Part shown: positions 7,473 to 10,914 of the stretch, piece by piece
How positions within the stretch are numbered: position 1 is the stretch's first letter
Layout of the letters: every line of letters begins with the position of its first letter
NCBI GenBank assembly: GCA_964487445.1
Contig: CAZAQG010000080.1
Coordinates: forward strand, 1 to 10,914
DNA from: BMS3Abin12 sp964487445
GTDB taxonomy: Bacteria; Pseudomonadota; Gammaproteobacteria; 21-64-14
Length of the DNA: 10,914 bases
Direction of reading: 5' to 3'
Translations under genes and position numbers: made by a program
The notes under the pieces: generated by a model
The model's input: the letters and a program-made list of their open reading frames with translations, nothing else
What the model was told of the DNA's origin: nothing
The model's database searches: none

Positions 7473-8183
7473 ATGCGCCCGCCCTCACAGAACCGGCCGA
7501 CCCGCCGCCTTTCTCACCATGGCGCGCGGATCCTGTTCCTAGTCGGCGCCGTGCTGCTCGCGGCCTGCGCCACCCGGCCGCCGGCCGCGAGCGGTACGAC
7601 GCGAGCCGATCACAGCGGGCTGAAAGCGGTCGCAGCAACGATCAGGCATGCGCGCCTCGCCTATCGGGCCGGGCGCTACGTGGAGGCGATGCGCCTGCTG
7701 GCCCCCCTCGCCCGCGCGGGCAACGCCGACGCGCAGTACACCATCGGCTATCTCTACTACTACGGCTACGGCACCAACCGCGATCCGCAACGGGCATTGA
7801 AGTGGATCCGCCGCGCAGCGGCTCGGGGCAACGCGCGGGCGATCACCGCCCTGCGCACGCTGTTCTCGATGAGCGCACGATCCGGCGGCGCCGTGCGTAG
7901 CGCCGACCCGATGGCGGCCGCGGAAGCGGCCTATCGCGCAGGGGACTATCGGCGCGCGCGTGCGGACTGGCTGCAACTCGCGGAGAACGGCGAGTGCCGG
8001 GCGCAGCTCGCCCTCGCGCGCATGCATGAATTCGGCATCGGGGTGCCCGCGAGCTTCACGCAAGCGGCCCGCTGGTACCACCTCGCCCTGCGGCGCGGGT
8101 GCCCGGGCGCCGACGCCGTCCTGCGCCTGGTCCGCCCGCGAAGGAATCCGCCGGAACCCGGCACGCCCGCACCCCGCAAGTGA
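7473..8183 (+). CDS. Sel1-repeat lipoprotein
   Basis: This 236-residue protein is exported and probably lipid-anchored. The N-terminus has basic residues, a hydrophobic stretch (20-31) and the lipobox LAAC with the acylated Cys at C32. Ala at +2 suggests outer-membrane sorting. The mature part contains two Sel1-like (short TPR) helical repeats, at about 84-120 (AQYTIGYLYYYGYG) and 173-209 (AQLALARMHEFGIG). Each is preceded by a TPR-like helix pair of the form AYRAGRYVEA / AYRAGDYRRA. Sel1 proteins act as protein-interaction scaffolds; the partner is unknown. It starts 70 nt after the GGDEF-EAL gene on the same strand and could be co-transcribed. The extended frame upstream of 7473 is a shadow of the EAL gene. 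Confidence 0.85.
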   Translation: MRPPSQNRPTRRLSHHGARILFLVGAVLLAACATRPPAASGTTRADHSGLKAVAATIRHARLAYRAGRYVEAMRLLAPLARAGNADAQYTIGYLYYYGYGTNRDPQRALKWIRRAAARGNARAITALRTLFSMSARSGGAVRSADPMAAAEAAYRAGDYRRARADWLQLAENGECRAQLALARMHEFGIGVPASFTQAARWYHLALRRGCPGADAVLRLVRPRRNPPEPGTPAPRK

Positions 8184-8246
8184 CGGCGCGGGCGAGAGGC
8201 CGAACCGGGAGGAAGGCCCGCCGATGCCGCGCCGCAACCGCTTCGA

Positions 8247-9020
8247 TTATGAATAGATTTCCGGCACGAAGTTCTGATCCGACAACGGCGGCCTGACATA
8301 GCCACGGCCCGCTTTCCGCTTCGGCAACTCGATGGGTTCCGGCGTCAAATCCTGATACGGAATCATGCTCAACAGGTGTGCGATACAATTGAGGCGCGCA
8401 TGCCTTTTTACATCCGACTTCACGACATACCACGGGGCCTGTTTGATGTCCGTGTAGGCGAACATCTGATCCTTGGCCCTGGAATACTCGACCCAGCACG
8501 AACGGGACTCGATGTCGATGGGACTGAGTTTCCAGCGTTTGTTGGGCTCTTTCAGCCGGCTCTGGAAGCGGCGCTCCTGCTCCTCGTCGGAAATGGAGAA
8601 CCAGTACTTGATCAGGATGATGCCGGAACGGATCAGCATGCGCTCGAACTCGGGACAGGAGCGCAGAAACTCTTCGTACTCCTCATCCGTGCAAAATCCC
8701 ATCACCCGCTCAACGCCGGCACGGTTGTACCAACTGCGATCGAAGAGCAGGATCTCACCCGCCGCGGGCAAATGCGTGACATAACGCTGAAAATACCACT
8801 GGCTTTTTTCCCGCTCGGTGGGAGCGGGCAAGGCCACGACGCGGCAGACACGGGGGTTCATCTGCTGGGTGATACGCTTGATAACACCGCCCTTGCCGGC
8901 GGCGTCACGCCCTTCAAATATCACCACAACCTTGAGGCCCTCCTGTCTAACCCATTCCTGGAGTTTCACCAGGTCCAGTTGGAGTTTGAACAGGGCTTCC
9001 TCATAGCCGTTCTGGTCCAT
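8247..9020 (-). CDS. ppk2: Polyphosphate kinase 2 family protein (PPK2)
   Basis: This 257-residue cytoplasmic enzyme transfers phosphate between inorganic polyphosphate and nucleotides. It is a P-loop protein with Walker A GRDAAGKGG at 37-45, the segment EKSQWYFQRYVTHLPAAGE at 71-89, Walker B LLFDRSWYNRAGVE at 91-104 (D94) and the lid KEPNKRWK at 158-165. These match single-domain class I-type PPK2; donor and nucleotide preference cannot be read from sequence. ATG 9020 is chosen; GTG 9050 is an in-frame alternative with a G run 6 nt upstream. The frame stays open to 9368 but overlaps pilU there and is not real. Codons look more A/T-ending than in its neighbours. It lies 100 nt downstream of pilU and converges on the Sel1 gene 63 nt away. 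Confidence 0.94.
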   Translation of the reverse strand: MDQNGYEEALFKLQLDLVKLQEWVRQEGLKVVVIFEGRDAAGKGGVIKRITQQMNPRVCRVVALPAPTEREKSQWYFQRYVTHLPAAGEILLFDRSWYNRAGVERVMGFCTDEEYEEFLRSCPEFERMLIRSGIILIKYWFSISDEEQERRFQSRLKEPNKRWKLSPIDIESRSCWVEYSRAKDQMFAYTDIKQAPWYVVKSDVKRHARLNCIAHLLSMIPYQDLTPEPIELPKRKAGRGYVRPPLSDQNFVPEIYS

Positions 9021-9066
9021 TTTCTTTTTGGATACGTTTTCCACCTTCACAGACAGCCCCCCGATA

Positions 9067-9094
9067 TCTATATCGCATTTTTCAAGTACTCCAA
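9067..9094 (-). promoter_or_regulatory. ppk2: Candidate promoter for ppk2
   Basis: On the minus strand, TTGGAG (9094-9089) and TATAGA (9072-9067) are separated by 16 bp inside the pilU-ppk2 gap, in a locally AT-rich stretch. The -10 matches four of six consensus bases and the -35 only three, so it is weak. Transcription would begin near 9060, giving a ~40-nt leader to ATG 9020. The -35 overlaps the tandem repeat at 9091-9122. Confidence 0.35.
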
Positions 9095-9122
9095 CCCCTT
9101 GAATTCCCGACCCCTTGGATTC
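9091..9122. repeat. Tandem 16-bp direct repeat at the pilU-ppk2 junction
   Basis: Two abutting 16-bp units, CCAACCCCTTGAATTC (9091-9106) and CCGACCCCTTGGATTC (9107-9122), differ at only two positions. The second unit runs into the pilU stop codon (9121-9123), and the first covers the -35 of the candidate ppk2 promoter. A tandem operator for an activator, or a local slippage duplication, would both explain it. Confidence 0.7.
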
Positions 9123-10254
9123 AGGACCCCGGCGTCCCGTCCGGATCTTCGATCCGAAGTCCATCCGCCTCCTGCGCCAGTTCGCCGAGCCGGCCGCCCT
9201 CGGCCAAACGGATGCGCATCGCCAGATTATTGTGCGAGTCGGCGTGGCGCAGCGCTTCCTCCCGGCTGACGCGCCCCGACCGATAGAGCGTGAAGAGCGC
9301 CTCATCGAAGGTCTGCATCCCCTCCTGCGCGCTGCGCACCATGGCCTCGCGGATTCCCGCAATCTCACCCCGGCGGATGAGTTCCTCCACGTAGGGGGAG
9401 TTGAGCAGGATCTCCACGGCCGGCACCCGCCGCCCGTCCACGCCGCACATCAGGCGTTGACCGATCACCGCGCGCAGATTGAGCGAGAGGTCCAGGTGGA
9501 GCCGCAGGTGCGCATCCTGCGGGAAGAAGCTCACGATCCGCTCGAGCGCCTGCTCGGCGTTGTTGGCGTGCAGCGTCGAGAGGCACAAGTGCCCGGTCTC
9601 CGCGTAGGCGAGCGCGCTGCGCATCGTCTCGCGCTCGCGGATCTCCCCGATCAGGATCACATCGGGCGCCTCGCGCAGGGCGTTTTTGAGCGCCGCCTCG
9701 TAGGAGTGGGTGTCGAGACCCACTTCCCGTTGATCGACGATCGAACGCCGGTGGCGATGCACGTACTCGATCGGATCCTCGATGGTCAGGATGTGGCCCG
9801 CCGCGTTGCGGCTGCGCTGCTCGATCATGGCCGCCAACGTGGTCGATTTTCCGGATCCGGTCGGACCGATGACGAGCACCAGCCCGCTCGGCAGCATTAC
9901 CAGATCCGCAAGCCGCTGCGGCAGACCCAGCTCATCGATGGACGGGATGCGCGATTTGAGAAAGCGCACGACCATCGCCACATCGCCGCGCTGGCGGTAG
10001 ACGTTCACGCGAAAACGGCCGAGATCCGGCACCGAGACCGCGACGTTCTGCTCCAGGTCGCGCTCGAACTCCCGGCGCCGGACCTCGTTCATCAGCGCGT
10101 AGGCGAGTTCGCGCACACGCCCGTTCTCCAGCGGATCGCCATCGAGCGGCGTGAGCACGCCTTCCACCTTGATCTGCACGGGCGCGCCGACGCTGAAGAA
10201 GAGATCCGAGGCATCGCGCTCGACCATATGGTGCAGATAATCGTTGATCTCCAT
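9121..10254 (-). CDS. pilU: Type IV pilus retraction ATPase PilU
   Basis: This 377-residue cytoplasmic hexameric AAA-type ATPase assists PilT in type IV pilus retraction. Motifs in order: N-terminal PAS-like domain with SDLFFSVGAP (16-25), Walker A GPTGSGKST (130-138), Asp box ILTIEDPIEYVH (155-166), Walker B APDVILIGEIR with E204, and His box GHLCLSTLHANN (221-232). PilU rather than PilT is indicated by the opening MVERDASDLFF, GEIRERETM instead of the PilT GEIRDLET form, and the end MQTFDEALFTLY...EALRHADSHNNL. ATG 10254 has GAGGGGCGGGGA just upstream; the open frame further upstream has no family resemblance. No pilT is adjacent in the window: upstream lies non-coding and mobile-element sequence, downstream ppk2. 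Confidence 0.93.
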   Translation of the reverse strand: MEINDYLHHMVERDASDLFFSVGAPVQIKVEGVLTPLDGDPLENGRVRELAYALMNEVRRREFERDLEQNVAVSVPDLGRFRVNVYRQRGDVAMVVRFLKSRIPSIDELGLPQRLADLVMLPSGLVLVIGPTGSGKSTTLAAMIEQRSRNAAGHILTIEDPIEYVHRHRRSIVDQREVGLDTHSYEAALKNALREAPDVILIGEIRERETMRSALAYAETGHLCLSTLHANNAEQALERIVSFFPQDAHLRLHLDLSLNLRAVIGQRLMCGVDGRRVPAVEILLNSPYVEELIRRGEIAGIREAMVRSAQEGMQTFDEALFTLYRSGRVSREEALRHADSHNNLAMRIRLAEGGRLGELAQEADGLRIEDPDGTPGS

Positions 10255-10286
10255 TCCCCGCCCCTCAATCGAGCCGCACCCGGCAG

Positions 10287-10303
10287 ACCTCGGAGAACGA
10301 GGT
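10287..10303 (-). promoter_or_regulatory. Hairpin in the pilU leader
   Basis: ACCTCG (10287-10292) and CGAGGT (10298-10303) form a perfect 6-bp inverted repeat around a 5-nt loop, about 33 nt upstream of the pilU start. It could be an operator half-site pair or a leader stem-loop. No T tract follows, so a terminator is unlikely. Confidence 0.3.
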
Positions 10304-10383
10304 ACGGCGGGATCGACACGCTCCTCGGCGGGACAATCCGGGCGGTTGCGGCGCACCGGGCGTTGCGCGAACATCCCGGACAA

Positions 10384-10534
10384 AGTGCCCGCCGCAAGGG
10401 AAGGTCCGCCACCAACACCGCGAAATCAAAAACAAAACCTAACGGAAGCGATTATCCATCGAAGAGCGCATCGACTCGATTCAGTATATTCGATCTCTTC
10501 TCAAATCACGAGATTGAGCCTCTTCCAACGACAC
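10384..10534. other. AT-rich non-coding stretch with an inverted repeat
   Basis: This stretch between the pilU leader and the transposase remnant is clearly more AT-rich than its surroundings, notably about 10420-10520. No gene is recognised. It contains an imperfect inverted repeat, TCGATCTC (10490-10497) and GAGATTGA (10510-10517), with one G-T pair and a 12-nt spacer. A TATACT hexamer on the minus strand (10488-10483) could be a -10 element for pilU, but no matching -35 was found. Confidence 0.35.
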
Positions 10535-10715
10535 ATGAGCCTGGGGCAAGTCCGTGCCTTCCTCGAAGGCACCCGACCCCTCGGTTTCACCGTAGCGGCC
10601 CGGGGGGCGCCCACGAGCGGATCGCCGCCGAGCTGCCCCCGGACCGGTCCGGGAAGGGGTGCCTGCGGCGCCCCACCCGCGCAAGGTCGCCCGCCTCATC
10701 GCCCGATTCCGCAAC
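10535..10715 (+). pseudogene. Frameshifted N-terminal remnant of an integrase/transposase
   Basis: Three pieces in three frames, in the right order, resemble the N-terminus of a DDE integrase-type transposase common in gammaproteobacteria (recalled pattern: MSLEQ.RAFLEGS..., then RSG.GLVRRY, then RAQVTRLI.RYR). Frame one begins at ATG 10535 with MSLGQVRAFLEGTRPLGF. After about 10603, the second frame gives AHERIAAEL and DRSGKGCLRR. The third frame then gives RKVARLIARFRN, ending near 10715. The spacing between pieces is shorter than expected, implying small internal deletions as well as frameshifts. Nothing of the helix-turn-helix remainder or the catalytic core follows; an ISL3-type element lies just beyond. 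The family match is from memory and the pieces are short, so this remains a proposal. Confidence 0.45.
10638..10653. repeat. Perfect 16-bp palindrome
   Basis: CCCGGACCGGTCCGGG is fully self-complementary with no spacer. It lies within the frameshifted transposase remnant, flanked by further C and G runs. It may be a leftover protein-binding site or simply a product of high GC. Confidence 0.6.
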
Positions 10716-10757
10716 TGCAACTTCCTTTGCATTGAAAAACCGCAAAGACCTCCGGGA

Positions 10758-10914
10758 GGCACTAAACTTTTATGGCTCCTCAGCAGAATCTATGGGTGGA
10801 CTCCGGTTCGGGTAGGGCGCCAAGCACAGGATACAAAGCGATTTCAGCGCCGTTGCAAGTGCGAAAGCCGAAGGATTTTCCGGAGGTCGGTTTTGACTTG
10901 ATGTTGAAACCCTC
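10758..10914 (-). mobile_element. End of an ISL3-type insertion sequence, cut by the window edge
   Basis: The transposase C-terminus at 10780-10914 places one end of an insertion sequence just to its left, with the rest of the element beyond the window. The boundary is not certain. GGCACTAAACTTTT (10758-10771) starts 22 nt before the stop codon and looks like a possible terminal inverted repeat, but the opposite end and target duplication are not visible. Confidence 0.45.
10780..10914 (-). CDS. ISL3-family transposase, C-terminal fragment (partial)
   Basis: On the minus strand, the last 44 codons of a transposase run from the window edge to a TGA at 10782-10780. The peptide opens EGFNIKSK, continues KSFGFRT and EIALYPVLGALPEPESTHRFC. 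ISL3-family transposases typically end with VEG.NNK.K....SYGFR followed, in one subgroup, by ELALYH.LGKLPEPE.THRF, which matches closely in order and spacing. The segment between EGFNIKSK and KSFGFR is diverged from the usual form, and LYP replaces LYH, so the copy may be decaying. The DDE catalytic part would lie outside the window, so intactness cannot be judged. No frameshift is seen in the visible part. Confidence 0.7.
   Translation of the reverse strand, partial: EGFNIKSKPTSGKSFGFRTCNGAEIALYPVLGALPEPESTHRFC

Noticed and set aside
8184..8246. Terminator between the converging Sel1 and ppk2 genes
   Set aside because: Several GC-rich complementary stretches exist but none forms a compact stem followed by a T tract.
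9021..9368. N-terminal extension of ppk2 to an upstream ATG
   Set aside because: It would overlap the coding 3' end of pilU by more than 200 nt and the added residues do not resemble PPK2. Only the short GTG 9050 alternative remains possible.
9115..10815. A 566-codon open frame on the plus strand opposite pilU
   Set aside because: It lies antisense to a clear PilU, has Arg/His/Pro-rich composition with no domain, and exists because stop codons are rare at this GC content. Only its last part overlaps the proposed transposase remnant.

Overview
The window reads as a chromosomal segment of a high-GC gammaproteobacterium. The evidence is a separate hisI and hisE followed by tatABC, a PilU-type retraction ATPase, a large PilZ-domain protein, a PAS-GGDEF-EAL regulator and a class I-like PPK2. 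A purple-sulfur or Ectothiorhodospira-like lineage (Chromatiales) would fit, but that is inference from gene style only. No rRNA, tRNA or CRISPR array is visible. Very long open frames lie opposite the real genes because stop codons are rare at this GC content.

Layout, left to right. 56-2464 (+) is a compact his-tat block: hisI and hisE overlap by 8 nt, then tatA, a 114-nt gap, and tatB overlapping tatC. TatC meets a convergent gene (2480-4297, -) tail to tail across 15 nt. That gene encodes a ~600-residue protein with a C-terminal PilZ-like domain. It is divergent from 4538-7402 (+), a six-TM PAS-PAS-GGDEF-EAL protein, across a 240-nt region containing nested inverted repeats. A Sel1-repeat lipoprotein (7473-8183, +) follows. 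It converges on ppk2 (8247-9020, -), which lies downstream of pilU (9121-10254, -). The pilU-ppk2 junction carries a near-perfect 16-bp tandem duplication.

The right end (10255-10914) holds no intact gene. It carries a hairpin in the pilU leader, an AT-rich stretch, what looks like a frameshifted remnant of the N-terminus of an integrase-type transposase (10535-10715), and at the very edge the C-terminal 44 codons of an ISL3-type transposase on the minus strand (10780-10914). This is a mobile-element scar zone.

Functional picture: the his genes catalyse two early histidine steps, and TatABC exports folded proteins. The PilZ protein, the GGDEF-EAL protein and PilU form a plausible surface-behaviour group linking c-di-GMP turnover, c-di-GMP sensing and type IV pilus retraction. 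This link is inferred from proximity and family knowledge. PPK2 couples polyphosphate to nucleotide phosphorylation.
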